DNA from: Sphingomonas sp.
GTDB taxonomy: Bacteria; Pseudomonadota; Alphaproteobacteria; Sphingomonadales; Sphingomonadaceae
Assembly: GCF_003248515.1 (NCBI RefSeq)
Contig: NZ_QFOB01000004.1
Span: 310,001 to 374,000 of the forward strand
Length of the DNA stretch: 64,000 nucleotides
Direction of reading: 5' to 3'
Positions 46,491-54,309 of the stretch are shown in pieces; the first letter of the stretch is position 1; every line of letters starts with the position of its first letter. Both the position numbers and the translations under genes were made by a program. The notes under the pieces are model-generated. The model did no database searches. It was not told the DNA's origin and saw only the letters and a program-made list of their open reading frames with translations.

Positions 46491-47204
46491 TCAGCCGAAG
46501 TGGACGATGGCCGTCCGCATCCGGTGGCGCCGCAGCGCGCCGCCGACCATCCCGAAACCGCCGATCATCATCAGCCAGCTTGCCGGCTCCGGCACCGGAT
46601 CGGCCATCTCGAAGCTGAGATTTGTCCGCACCGTTCCCGCGATGCTGGCGCCCGGAGTGACGCCCACATCATTCTGGGCACAGCCGGCAATGCCGGTGCA
46701 TGTCGCGCTGACATAACCGAAACTGAACCCGACGCCGGTAAAGGCTCCATTCTCGATCAGGCTCTTCACGAACGTGTCGCCACCCGAGTGCAGATAGAGC
46801 GTCATGTCCATCGAAGGATCGAGCGTCGTATAAAAGAAGAAGTTGAGATTGGACGGGTTCGACTGACCGTGCGGCGCGGCAGGGCCGGCCGCCGGCGTAT
46901 CGGGACCGGCATAGGTCGTCACGATCTCGTAGGTGCCGGCACCGAAACCCGAAAGGTTGCTGCTGTCGATCGCGCCGGAGAAGGTGAAGGTCGAGAGGTT
47001 CGTGCCGGCATCATAGCTGCTCGCGCCCTGCCCCAGCGCGAAGGTGCCGACGCCGGAGCCCGGCAATGTTTCCCCCATGCCGTAAAGCGTGAGATTCTCG
47101 GCACTCGGCCCGAGAGAGATATTGATCTGCGTGGCCTCGGCCGATCCGGCGCCGGCCATCGCCGCGCCCAAGAGCAAAGACGCGCGTGCGATCCTGTTCA
47201 CCAT
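46491..47204 (-). CDS. PEPxxWA-CTERM sorting-domain protein
   Basis: A 237-aa secreted protein. The signal peptide (MVNRIARASLLLGAAMAGAGSAEA) is followed by a Gly/Ser/Thr-rich beta-type domain. The C-terminal sorting signal VPEPASWLMMIGGFGMVGGALRRHR (in two parts: VPEPASW, then a hydrophobic helix with GFG and an Arg cluster) marks it for exosortase-type processing in sphingomonads. Two Cys around residue 180 may form a disulfide. The function is unknown and its link to alcohol oxidation is positional only. The ribosome site GGAGGGGGG is very strong. Confidence 0.85.
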   Translation of the reverse strand: MVNRIARASLLLGAAMAGAGSAEATQINISLGPSAENLTLYGMGETLPGSGVGTFALGQGASSYDAGTNLSTFTFSGAIDSSNLSGFGAGTYEIVTTYAGPDTPAAGPAAPHGQSNPSNLNFFFYTTLDPSMDMTLYLHSGGDTFVKSLIENGAFTGVGFSFGYVSATCTGIAGCAQNDVGVTPGASIAGTVRTNLSFEMADPVPEPASWLMMIGGFGMVGGALRRHRMRTAIVHFG

Positions 47205-47475
47205 GGCAATCCCCCCTCCGAAATCATTCATTCAGACCGGCGGGACGCCTCACATTCTCCAGCAGACAACACTATGCGAATTTCGCTTAAAATCCGCCGT
47301 TATTGTCACGTAACAACTCCGAAATTCAGATTCGGATACATGGAAGACGATATCAAAACCGCAAGAATATCTGAAGCGACTCACCGTTAACCATCATAGT
47401 CAACGGCAATCACTTTGTTAATATCCCCCGGCATGCATGCCCTGCGGGTCAGCCGCATGCGGAAAGCGGCGGCAT
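47205..47475. other. AT-rich intergenic region
   Basis: The most AT-rich stretch in the island. It contains small inverted repeats (GCGAA-T-TTCGC near 47277, CCGTT-N13-AACGG near 47383) that may be a promoter with operator for the PEP-CTERM gene and a terminator for the LuxR-type gene. No reliable coding frame was found. Confidence 0.4.
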
Positions 47476-48147
47476 TCAATGGCCGCCAGCCGAATCCCGA
47501 TCGAAACCCACCTTGTTGACGAGAATCACAGCCTGCGTGCGGCTGAAGACGTTGAGCTTGGACAGGATGGCCGAGACATGCGCCTTCACCGTCGTCATCG
47601 AGACATCCAGTTCATAGGCGATCTGCTTGTTGAGCTTGCCTTCCACCAGCAGCCCCAGCACCACGCGCTGTTGCGGAGTCAGATGTTCGATCCGGCGAGC
47701 GATATCGCGACGCTCAACCTGCCCCTCGCCATCGTCGCCGAAATCGGCGGGCACATAGATTTCGCCGGCGAGGACCGATTTCAGCGCCTCGACGATCGCG
47801 CCGCGCTTCAGCGATTTGGGAATGAAACCGGCCGCCCCCGCGCTGAGCGCCGCGGAGACGATCTCCCGCTCGCATTCGGCCGATACCATCACCACGGGCA
47901 GCGCCGGAAAGCGCCGCCGCAGCGTGACCAGCCCGCTCACGCCGCGCGCGCCCGGCATGTTCACATCGAGCATGACGAGATCGAAATCGCCCTCGCGCTC
48001 GATCACCGCGATCGTTTCATCCAGGCTCGCCGCCTCGAACGTCTCGCAAGCGTCGAAGGCGACCGATATCACCGTTCGCAGCCCATCCCTTACCATCGGA
48101 TGGTCATCCGCGATGAGCACGCGCTCCACTGATCTGGTCTCCCCCAT
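47476..48147 (-). CDS. LuxR/NarL-type response regulator (ErbR/ExaE-like)
   Basis: A 223-aa regulator. The receiver domain has Asp61 (VMLDVNMPG) and Lys111 (FIPKSLK). The C-terminal LuxR helix-turn-helix at about 155-215 contains LTPQQRVVLGLLVEGKLNKQIAYEL and TVKAHVSAILSKLNV. It lies 71 bp downstream of the alcohol dehydrogenase on the same strand. Regulators of this type (ErbR/AgmR, ExaE) activate quinoprotein ethanol oxidation genes in Pseudomonas, so this is the leading candidate to bind the CCCAAGGT element. Confidence 0.9.
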   Translation of the reverse strand: MGETRSVERVLIADDHPMVRDGLRTVISVAFDACETFEAASLDETIAVIEREGDFDLVMLDVNMPGARGVSGLVTLRRRFPALPVVMVSAECEREIVSAALSAGAAGFIPKSLKRGAIVEALKSVLAGEIYVPADFGDDGEGQVERRDIARRIEHLTPQQRVVLGLLVEGKLNKQIAYELDVSMTTVKAHVSAILSKLNVFSRTQAVILVNKVGFDRDSAGGH

Positions 48148-48218
48148 AGCCTCTTCTACCAGTCCCGGCCCCGCTTCGCGAGGCCGGGAGATGGTCGGCG
48201 CGAGGACAGCGCCCGTCA

Positions 48219-49961
48219 TCATGATTTGGGCAGCTTGAAGACCCACAGCGAGCCACCCTGGTTGATGTGCTGCACGGCCTTCGCCACTTCGCCGCCCCAC
48301 AGCGGCACGGCACCGCCCCAGCCCGACATCACGGCGATATATTGCTCGCCATCCTGTTCCCAGGTGACGGGCGAGCCGACCACGCCGGAGCCGGTGTTGA
48401 ACTTCCACAATTCCTTGCCGGTCTTCGCGTCGAACGCCTTCAGATAGCCTTCCGGCGTACCGGTGAAGACGAGGCCGCCGGCGGTGGTGAGCACACCACC
48501 CCAGAGCGGGGCCTTGTTCTTATATTCCCACATGATCTTGCCGGTGGCCGGATCGATCGCGCGCAGCGCGCCGATATAATCCTCGTTCAGCGGCTTGATC
48601 GTGAAGCCAGCGCCCAGATAGGCCGCACCTTTCTTGTAGGTGATCGGCTCGTTCCAGATATCCATGCCCCATTCGTTGGCGGGCACGTAGAAATAGCCCG
48701 TCTGCTGCGAATAGGCCATCGGCATCCAGTTCTTCGCGCCGAGGAAGGCGGGCGCGGAGAAGACGGTCGACCCCTTGTCCGTGGTCGGCGCGCCCGGACG
48801 ATTGGCATCGATGAAGATCGGGCGGCCGGCCTTCGTGTATCCTGAGGCCCAGGTGATCTTGTTCACGAACGGCGTCGCCTGCACGAACTTGCCATTGGTA
48901 CGATCCAGAACGAAGAAGAAACCGTTCCGGTTCGCCTGCGCGCCGAGCTTCATCGTCTTCCCGCCGACCTTGGCATCGAAGGGAATGAATTCGTTGACGC
49001 CATCAAAATCCCAGCCGTCATGCGGCGTATATTGATAGTGCCACTTGATCTCGCCCGTATCGGCATCGATCGCGAGGGTCGACGAGGTATAGAGATTGTC
49101 GCCGGGGCGCAGGTGGCTGTTCCACGGCGCGGGGTTGCCGGTTCCGAAGAAGACCAGGTTGGTATCGGGATCGTAGGTGCCGCCCAGCCACGGGGCGCCG
49201 CCGCCGGTCTTGTACTGATCGCCCGGCCAGCTGGCATTGGTCTTGCCGGTGATCGTCGAATCCTTGCCGTTCAGCTGGCCCATATTGCCTTCGATCGTCG
49301 GGCGCGACCAGATGAGCTCGCCGGTGTTGACGTCGCGCGCCTCCACCTTGCCGATGATGCCGAATTCGCCGCCCGAATTGCCGTAGATCACCTTGCCCTT
49401 CACGATCATGGGCGCGGCGGTGTTCGAATAGCCGGCGGCATAATCCTGGAGTGTCTTGTTCCAGATCACCTTGCCGGTGTTGCGGTTGAGCGCGACCATG
49501 TGCGCATCCAGCGTGGCGAAGATGATCTTGTCGCCATAGATGGCGGCGCCGCGATTGACGACGTCGCAGCAGGGCATGATGCCGTCCGGAAGGCGGGCAT
49601 TATATTCCCACTTCTCCTCGCCCGTCTTCGCATCGAAGGCGAAGAGGCGGCTGTAGGAGCCGGTGACGTAGATCGTGCCATCATAGACGATCGGCTGCGC
49701 TTCCTGCCCGCGCTGCTTCTCGCCGCCGAGCGAGGAGGAGAAGGCCGGGACGAGCTTCGTTACGTTGGAGGTGTTGATCTGCTCGATCGGGCTGAAGCGC
49801 TGCGCCTTCGGGCCCATGCCATAGGTGAGCACGGCGCTGGTGTTGGTGGCGGACGCCATCAGATCCGCATCGGTCGGCCCGGCAGGCGCCTGGGCGATCA
49901 CGGACGAGGTCAATACGGTCGCGAGCGCCCCCAGCGCCGCGATAGTTGGAAAGCGCTTCAT
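48219..49961 (-). CDS. PQQ-dependent alcohol dehydrogenase, lanthanide-type (PedH/ExaF-like)
   Basis: A 580-aa periplasmic quinoprotein with an eight-bladed propeller. The signal peptide ends near SSVIA. The vicinal disulfide Cys131-Cys132 (MPCCDVV), which lies against PQQ, is present. Metal ligands Glu199 (GGEFG) and Asn276 (TGNPAPWN) and the catalytic base Asp318 are visible. Asp320, two residues on (GWDFDGVNE), is the extra Asp that in PedH, ExaF and XoxF binds lanthanides. Calcium enzymes such as ExaA have Ser or Ala there. It oxidises ethanol or other alcohols to aldehydes, giving electrons to cytochrome c or pseudoazurin. Its promoter carries both island elements. Confidence 0.92.
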   Translation of the reverse strand: MKRFPTIAALGALATVLTSSVIAQAPAGPTDADLMASATNTSAVLTYGMGPKAQRFSPIEQINTSNVTKLVPAFSSSLGGEKQRGQEAQPIVYDGTIYVTGSYSRLFAFDAKTGEEKWEYNARLPDGIMPCCDVVNRGAAIYGDKIIFATLDAHMVALNRNTGKVIWNKTLQDYAAGYSNTAAPMIVKGKVIYGNSGGEFGIIGKVEARDVNTGELIWSRPTIEGNMGQLNGKDSTITGKTNASWPGDQYKTGGGAPWLGGTYDPDTNLVFFGTGNPAPWNSHLRPGDNLYTSSTLAIDADTGEIKWHYQYTPHDGWDFDGVNEFIPFDAKVGGKTMKLGAQANRNGFFFVLDRTNGKFVQATPFVNKITWASGYTKAGRPIFIDANRPGAPTTDKGSTVFSAPAFLGAKNWMPMAYSQQTGYFYVPANEWGMDIWNEPITYKKGAAYLGAGFTIKPLNEDYIGALRAIDPATGKIMWEYKNKAPLWGGVLTTAGGLVFTGTPEGYLKAFDAKTGKELWKFNTGSGVVGSPVTWEQDGEQYIAVMSGWGGAVPLWGGEVAKAVQHINQGGSLWVFKLPKS

Positions 49962-50042
49962 CGGTCCCCTCTCCTCTGTTGTCGGCGTGACAGACGCACG
50001 CAGCGGGATGGGAGAATGCTAAAACCGGCGCGGGGCGGAACA

Positions 50043-50057
50043 ATTGGACCTTGGGTC
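50043..50057 (-). promoter_or_regulatory. CCCAAGGT element, alcohol dehydrogenase promoter
   Basis: GACCCAAGGTCCAAT on the minus strand, 82-96 bp upstream of the dehydrogenase ATG. It differs from the best porin-promoter copy only at its second base. Confidence 0.6.
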
Positions 50058-50061
50058 TAGT

Positions 50062-50077
50062 CTGAAGACCTTTTCAG
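50062..50077 (-). promoter_or_regulatory. CTGAA-N6-TTCAG element, alcohol dehydrogenase promoter
   Basis: CTGAA-GACCTT-TTCAG, a perfect inverted repeat lying 4 bp upstream of the CCCAAGGT element. The same arms and spacer length occur in the TonB receptor promoter. Confidence 0.5.
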
Positions 50078-50228
50078 ATTTCGGGCGCGGCCGGCGCCCG
50101 CACGATTCCCTGACGCGCCGGAGTCGCCGAAGCGCCACCCTTCCTTTTCCGATGCACGGAGAAGGGAAAGCGGATCTTCAACGCGGGCCGCGCCTATGAA
50201 ATCGCATCGTGGCCGCAAATAGCGTGGA

Positions 50229-51089
50229 TCAGCTCTCGGCTGCGGGGCGATAGACCACGCCATAACGCTCGAAGATCGCCGGAATCTTGCCGTTGGCGAT
50301 CAACGCCGCCACGATCGATTCCAGCTTGTCGCCCAGATCGCGGCTATCATCCTTCACCGCGAGCCCCACATTCCAGCCGGGCGAGAGCATCATCGGCAGC
50401 GGCCCCTTGCGCTGCACGAGCCGCTCGCGATCCGTCAGCAGCGCATGCTCGATCTGCGCGCGCGTCGCCACGACGGCATCCGCGTCGCCCTTCGCCGCCG
50501 CGCCCACCGCGAGCGGGCCGTTCGGGAAATGCTTCACATTGGCGCGCAGGGCGCCGCCGCCCACGCTGGAAAGATAGAAATCGGGGATCGTATCGATCTC
50601 CGCCGCCAGGGGACTGCCCTTCAGCGCGGTTGGCGCGATCTCGCAATCGGGCTGCTTCTCCCGGTTGCAGGCCATGGTGAAGCTCTCGCGATAATAAGGC
50701 GCGATCAGCACCGCGCGATCATTGGCGAGCGCCAGCTGCCGATCGATCGGCACATGCATCATCACGTCGGCGGGCGCCTGCCCCACCACCGATCCGCGCC
50801 ACACGGCATTGCGCAGATCCGCCGCGACATCGTCGCCCGGAATCAGTTCGGTGAAGGAAGCGCGGAGGGCCAGCGCCGAGGCGAGCAGCTCGCCCACCTC
50901 GATATCGATGCCCTTGAGCGCATCGCCATCGCGCCACGACCACGGCTCGAAATCACGATAGACCGCGATCGAGAGGAAGCCATTCTTGATGACCCGATCC
51001 AGCGGCGCGGCGATCGCCGGCAGCGCCGCCGCGACGGTCGCGCCGCCCGCCAGGGCCAGCACGCGCCGCCGCGAAAGCAATGTAGGCAT
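50229..51089 (-). CDS. Quinoprotein-associated substrate-binding-like protein (MoxJ/PedB type)
   Basis: A 286-aa periplasmic protein of the solute-binding fold with a Tat-like signal (SRRRVLALAGGATVAAA). FLSIAVYRDFEPWSWRDGDALKGIDIEV is the binding-protein N-lobe. PedB/MoxJ-type proteins lie beside PQQ alcohol or methanol dehydrogenases and appear to help maturation rather than feed an ABC transporter. No permease genes are nearby, which fits that view. Its start overlaps the cytochrome stop as TGATG. Confidence 0.85.
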   Translation of the reverse strand: MPTLLSRRRVLALAGGATVAAALPAIAAPLDRVIKNGFLSIAVYRDFEPWSWRDGDALKGIDIEVGELLASALALRASFTELIPGDDVAADLRNAVWRGSVVGQAPADVMMHVPIDRQLALANDRAVLIAPYYRESFTMACNREKQPDCEIAPTALKGSPLAAEIDTIPDFYLSSVGGGALRANVKHFPNGPLAVGAAAKGDADAVVATRAQIEHALLTDRERLVQRKGPLPMMLSPGWNVGLAVKDDSRDLGDKLESIVAALIANGKIPAIFERYGVVYRPAAES

Positions 51090-51523
51090 CAGCTGTCGGT
51101 GTGCTTGGTTTCGAGCCAGGCGCGAATCGCCCAGCCCGCCTTCTGGCCGAGCACTTCGCCCATCGGCGGCATATAGACCTTCCCGTCCCGGGCCGAACCA
51201 TGCTGGAAGCGCTCGATGAACCATTCATCGCCGCTGTCGCCCAGCTCCAGATAGCGCAGGTCGGGCGCGATCCCGCCCGAAATCGCTTCCAGGCCGTGGC
51301 AGCGCGCGCAATTCTGGCCATAGGCGCCCTCGCCGATCTTGATGGCGGTGGCATTGCCCCGATAGGGATTATGCTTGAGCCATTCGGTGCCGATATCCGG
51401 CAGCGCGCTGGTATCCACCGCCTGCGGCGTGACATTGCCGTGCGCAACCACCCGTCCCGAGATCGAGACGCCTACCGCCAGCGCCGCAAGGCCCATCGCA
51501 ACCGTGCCGAGCCGAGCCTTCAT
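51089..51523 (-). CDS. pedF: Cytochrome c-550, PedF/ExaB type
   Basis: A 144-aa periplasmic c-type cytochrome and probable electron acceptor of the quinoprotein. The signal peptide (MKARLGTVAMGLAALAVGVS) is followed by heme motif Cys72-x-x-Cys75-His76 (NCARCHG) and an axial Met in YMPPMGEV (118 or 121). Only the two heme Cys are present in the mature protein, whereas the PedF family is often described as having four, so the extra disulfide is missing. A GGAGG ribosome site fixes ATG 51523. It is the first gene of the cytochrome / binding protein pair. Confidence 0.85.
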   Translation of the reverse strand: MKARLGTVAMGLAALAVGVSISGRVVAHGNVTPQAVDTSALPDIGTEWLKHNPYRGNATAIKIGEGAYGQNCARCHGLEAISGGIAPDLRYLELGDSGDEWFIERFQHGSARDGKVYMPPMGEVLGQKAGWAIRAWLETKHTDS

Positions 51524-51641
51524 GCCATCCTCCAGAATATATGCGGCCATGCGCCGCTTCATTCCGACAGTAGGATGGCCGGGATGCGCGCCCCATGGGA
51601 CTTTCGGCCAAGAGGCAGGAAGGATAGACCACGCCTAGACC

Positions 51642-52604
51642 ATGATGATGCGCACGCCTCTCCTCGCCCTGGCCCTCGCCTTGCCGACCGCGTTGCCGGC
51701 GGCGACAGCCTATGTCTCCAACGAACGCGGCAACACGATCACGGTGATCGACACAGCGACGCTCAAGGCGATCGCGACGTGGGAGGTGGGCAAGCGCCCG
51801 CGCGGCATCCTGCTCTCGCGGGACGGCACCAAGCTCTATGTCTGCGCCAGCGATGAAAATGCGGTGCAGGTGATCGATCGCGCGACCGGCAAGCTGCTCG
51901 GCAATCTGCCTTCGGGCGAGGATCCGGAGCAATTCACCCTCTCGCCCGACGGCACCACGCTCTACGCCGCCAACGAACGGGACGCGGCCGTCACCGCCAT
52001 CGACATCGCGAAGAAGAGCGTCGCCTTCCAGATCCCGGTCGGTGTGGAGCCGGAGGGCATGGCCGCCTCGCCCGATGGCAAATATGTGCTCTCCACCAGC
52101 GAGACGGACAGCCAGGTCCACTGGATCGATCTCGCCACCAAGGCCGACGTCGCCCAGACGGAGGTGGGCCTGCGCCCGCGCCATGCGGAATTCACGCGCG
52201 ATGGCGCGCAGGTGTGGGTCTCCTCCGAGATTGGCGGCACCGTGAGCGTGATCGACGCCGGGAGCCGTGCCGTCACCGCGACGATCGCCTTCAAGCCACC
52301 TGGCGTTCCGGCGGACAAGGTGATGCCCGTCGGCATCGTCTTCACGCCGGACGGCAAGACGGCGATCGTGGCGCTGGGCCGGGGCAACGCCTTGGCTTTC
52401 GTCGATACGGCGAGCCACGCGGTGACGGGTTATGTGACGGTCGGCCAACGCGTGTGGCATATGGGGATGGAGCCGGACGGGGCGCGCGTCTTCGCCGCCA
52501 ACGGCCTGACCAATGACGTGTCGGTTGTCGATATCGCGACGCGCAAGGTGATCGCCACCATCCCCGCCGGCAAGGCGCCCTGGGGCGTGGCGGTAGCGCC
52601 CTAG
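51642..52604 (+). CDS. YVTN-type beta-propeller protein of PQQ-dependent catabolism
   Basis: A 320-aa periplasmic protein. The signal peptide (LLALALALPTALPAATA) is followed by seven repeats of the YVTN/NHL kind, each with a 'VSNERGNTITVIDTAT'-like strand pattern and 'SPDG' turns. Propellers of this kind accompany PQQ alcohol dehydrogenases in many genomes. They may scaffold maturation or electron transfer, but no activity is established. Three consecutive ATGs (51642, 51645, 51648) are possible starts. It is divergent from the cytochrome gene. Confidence 0.85.
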   Translation: MMMRTPLLALALALPTALPAATAYVSNERGNTITVIDTATLKAIATWEVGKRPRGILLSRDGTKLYVCASDENAVQVIDRATGKLLGNLPSGEDPEQFTLSPDGTTLYAANERDAAVTAIDIAKKSVAFQIPVGVEPEGMAASPDGKYVLSTSETDSQVHWIDLATKADVAQTEVGLRPRHAEFTRDGAQVWVSSEIGGTVSVIDAGSRAVTATIAFKPPGVPADKVMPVGIVFTPDGKTAIVALGRGNALAFVDTASHAVTGYVTVGQRVWHMGMEPDGARVFAANGLTNDVSVVDIATRKVIATIPAGKAPWGVAVAP

Positions 52605-52718
52605 GGCCGTCCGCGGGCAGCAGCACGGCACTGCTGGCCGGGCGCCCCGCCCAGTCGACAGAAGCCCGCGCGCGAAGGGGAATATCTCCCTTCGAACATC
52701 GAACTATTCGGCCGCATT

Positions 52719-52763
52719 GGCCCAAGGTCTTATGGCCCAAGGTCCAATGATCCAAAGTGCAAT
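52719..52763 (+). promoter_or_regulatory. Triple 15-bp direct repeat in the porin promoter
   Basis: Three head-to-tail 15-mers without spacers: GGCCCAAGGTCTTAT, GGCCCAAGGTCCAAT and GATCCAAAGTGCAAT. They end 75 bp before the porin ATG. The middle copy nearly equals the ADH-promoter element. This is the clearest occurrence of the island motif. Confidence 0.7.
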
Positions 52764-52838
52764 TTCGCACATGCCCCCGCTCGCGCCAGTCTCTCCCCAT
52801 CGGCCATCGAGAAGGCCGGGTTAACAGGGAGAGAGGGG

Positions 52839-54245
52839 ATGACGACCCGAAAGGGGCGGCTTCATGCCGCTGTAGCGCTTGCTTGTCTGATCGGGGTGGC
52901 GAGCCCGGCAATGGCCCAGGATGCGACCGACGCCCTGCTGCTGAAGCTCAAGGAGAAAGGCATCTTGAGCGACGACGAATATCAGGCGCTGCTGGCCCGA
53001 AAGGCGACCGCCCCCGCCACCACCGTTTCCGCCGACAGCCAGGGGCAGGCCGCGCCGGCCGCCGCCGCCGCCGCGCTGGACGACAAGAAGCTTGTGCGCG
53101 CGATGGACAGCGGCATCGGCATGCGCGTGGGCGATGTGAACATCGGCTTCTCGGGCTCCATCAACGGTTTCTACGTGCATGACAGCGGCGGATCGACGGC
53201 GGCGAACCGCCAGGTCACCGGCGGCGTCGCCACGCTCGGCCCGAAGAGCAGCTCCGTGCGCAACGGCCTGCTGCCCGGCTTCTTCAAGATCAACGTGACG
53301 ACCCAGCAGGCGGGCTGGGATGTCGGCGCGCATTTCGGCTTCTATCCCGGCATCAATTCGGTGAACGGCGTGGGTGGCGCCAATTCGGCCGGCAATCCGG
53401 TGGCGCTGGCAACGGCCGGCATCGATTTCCGCCAGACCTACCTCACCTTCGGCAAGCCCAATATCGGCGAATTCAAGATCGGCCGCGATATCGGCCTGTT
53501 CGCGTCCGAAGCGATCCTCAACGACATCACCCTGCTCTCCGTGGGCGGCACGGGCGGCAATGCCGCGCCCTCCAACACATCGCTGGGCCGGATCGGTCTC
53601 GGCTATATCTACACCGATTTCCAGCCGCAGATCACCTATACCACACCCAAGATCGGCGGCTTCCAGGCGTCGGTCGGCGTGTTCCAGCCGCTGGTCACGA
53701 TCGGCAACAGCGAGGTGAACAAGAATCCCGGCTTCCAGGGCAAGGTGACCTACGACTTCACGTCGGACAAGTTCACCGGCCATCTCTGGGCGGGCGGCAT
53801 CACGCAGAAGCATGACGGGCTGGCGGGCTCCCCCAGCTATACCGGCAGCGCCTTCGATGTCGGCGCCAAGCTCGGTTATGCCGGCTTCTCGCTGCTCGGT
53901 TATTATTATGACGGCAAGGGCGTGGGCACGACCGGCCTGTTCATCCTTTCCACCGATGCCGCCGGGCGCAAGCGCAAGAGCAATGGCTGGTATGCCCAGG
54001 CCGCCTACACGATCGACAAGTTCACGGTCGCGGGCAGCTATGGCGTGAGCCATCTGAGCCTGGCCAAGGGCGAGGTGAACCCGCTGCTGCTGGACGACAA
54101 TAGCAGCTGGGTGGGCCAGGTCCGGTATGGCCTGACGCCGTGGGTCACGCTCATCAGCGAATATGTCCACACCAAATCGACCGCGCACGGCCCCAATTCC
54201 GCCAATTCGGACGCGCTGGCGACCGGCGCGATCCTGTTCTTCTGA
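52839..54245 (+). CDS. Outer-membrane porin of the alcohol oxidation island
   Basis: A 468-aa outer-membrane protein. The signal peptide ends at AMAQ. A short helical/coiled segment follows (LLLKLKEKGILSDDEYQALLA, about residues 33-54), typical of phosphate-selective and related porins. The beta-barrel with alternating strands runs to the terminal Phe (TGAILFF), the outer-membrane sorting signal. It likely admits alcohol, acetate or other small solutes. Its promoter has three tandem copies of the island element, suggesting the strongest regulation in the set. GGGAGAGAGGGG is the ribosome site. Confidence 0.85.
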   Translation: MTTRKGRLHAAVALACLIGVASPAMAQDATDALLLKLKEKGILSDDEYQALLARKATAPATTVSADSQGQAAPAAAAAALDDKKLVRAMDSGIGMRVGDVNIGFSGSINGFYVHDSGGSTAANRQVTGGVATLGPKSSSVRNGLLPGFFKINVTTQQAGWDVGAHFGFYPGINSVNGVGGANSAGNPVALATAGIDFRQTYLTFGKPNIGEFKIGRDIGLFASEAILNDITLLSVGGTGGNAAPSNTSLGRIGLGYIYTDFQPQITYTTPKIGGFQASVGVFQPLVTIGNSEVNKNPGFQGKVTYDFTSDKFTGHLWAGGITQKHDGLAGSPSYTGSAFDVGAKLGYAGFSLLGYYYDGKGVGTTGLFILSTDAAGRKRKSNGWYAQAAYTIDKFTVAGSYGVSHLSLAKGEVNPLLLDDNSSWVGQVRYGLTPWVTLISEYVHTKSTAHGPNSANSDALATGAILFF

Positions 54246-54253
54246 TCCCCATC

Positions 54254-54286
54254 GCGGCCGGCGGCGCACCATGCGCCGCCGGCCGC
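54254..54286 (+). terminator. Long perfect hairpin between porin and acs
   Basis: A 15-bp perfect GC-rich stem with a 3-nt CCA loop, 8 bp past the porin stop and just before the acs ribosome site. With no U-run it may act as an attenuator or 3'-end stabiliser, giving more porin than acs message. Confidence 0.5.
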
Positions 54287-54309
54287 CCATTCCCAAGGAG
54301 CTCACCCGC

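Noticed and set aside
47340..47390. A 16-codon plus-strand frame in the AT-rich gap
   Set aside because: It is too short and has no ribosome site or family support.
48219..49961. Methanol dehydrogenase (XoxF/MxaF) as identity of the quinoprotein
   Set aside because: No MxaI/XoxJ-G methanol set is present. The length, the active-site context and the aldehyde dehydrogenase/acs/PedF neighbours fit ethanol-type PedH/ExaF better.
50229..51089. ABC transporter substrate-binding protein in a transport role
   Set aside because: There is no permease or ATPase nearby, and its place between cytochrome and ADH fits the quinoprotein-associated MoxJ/PedB group.
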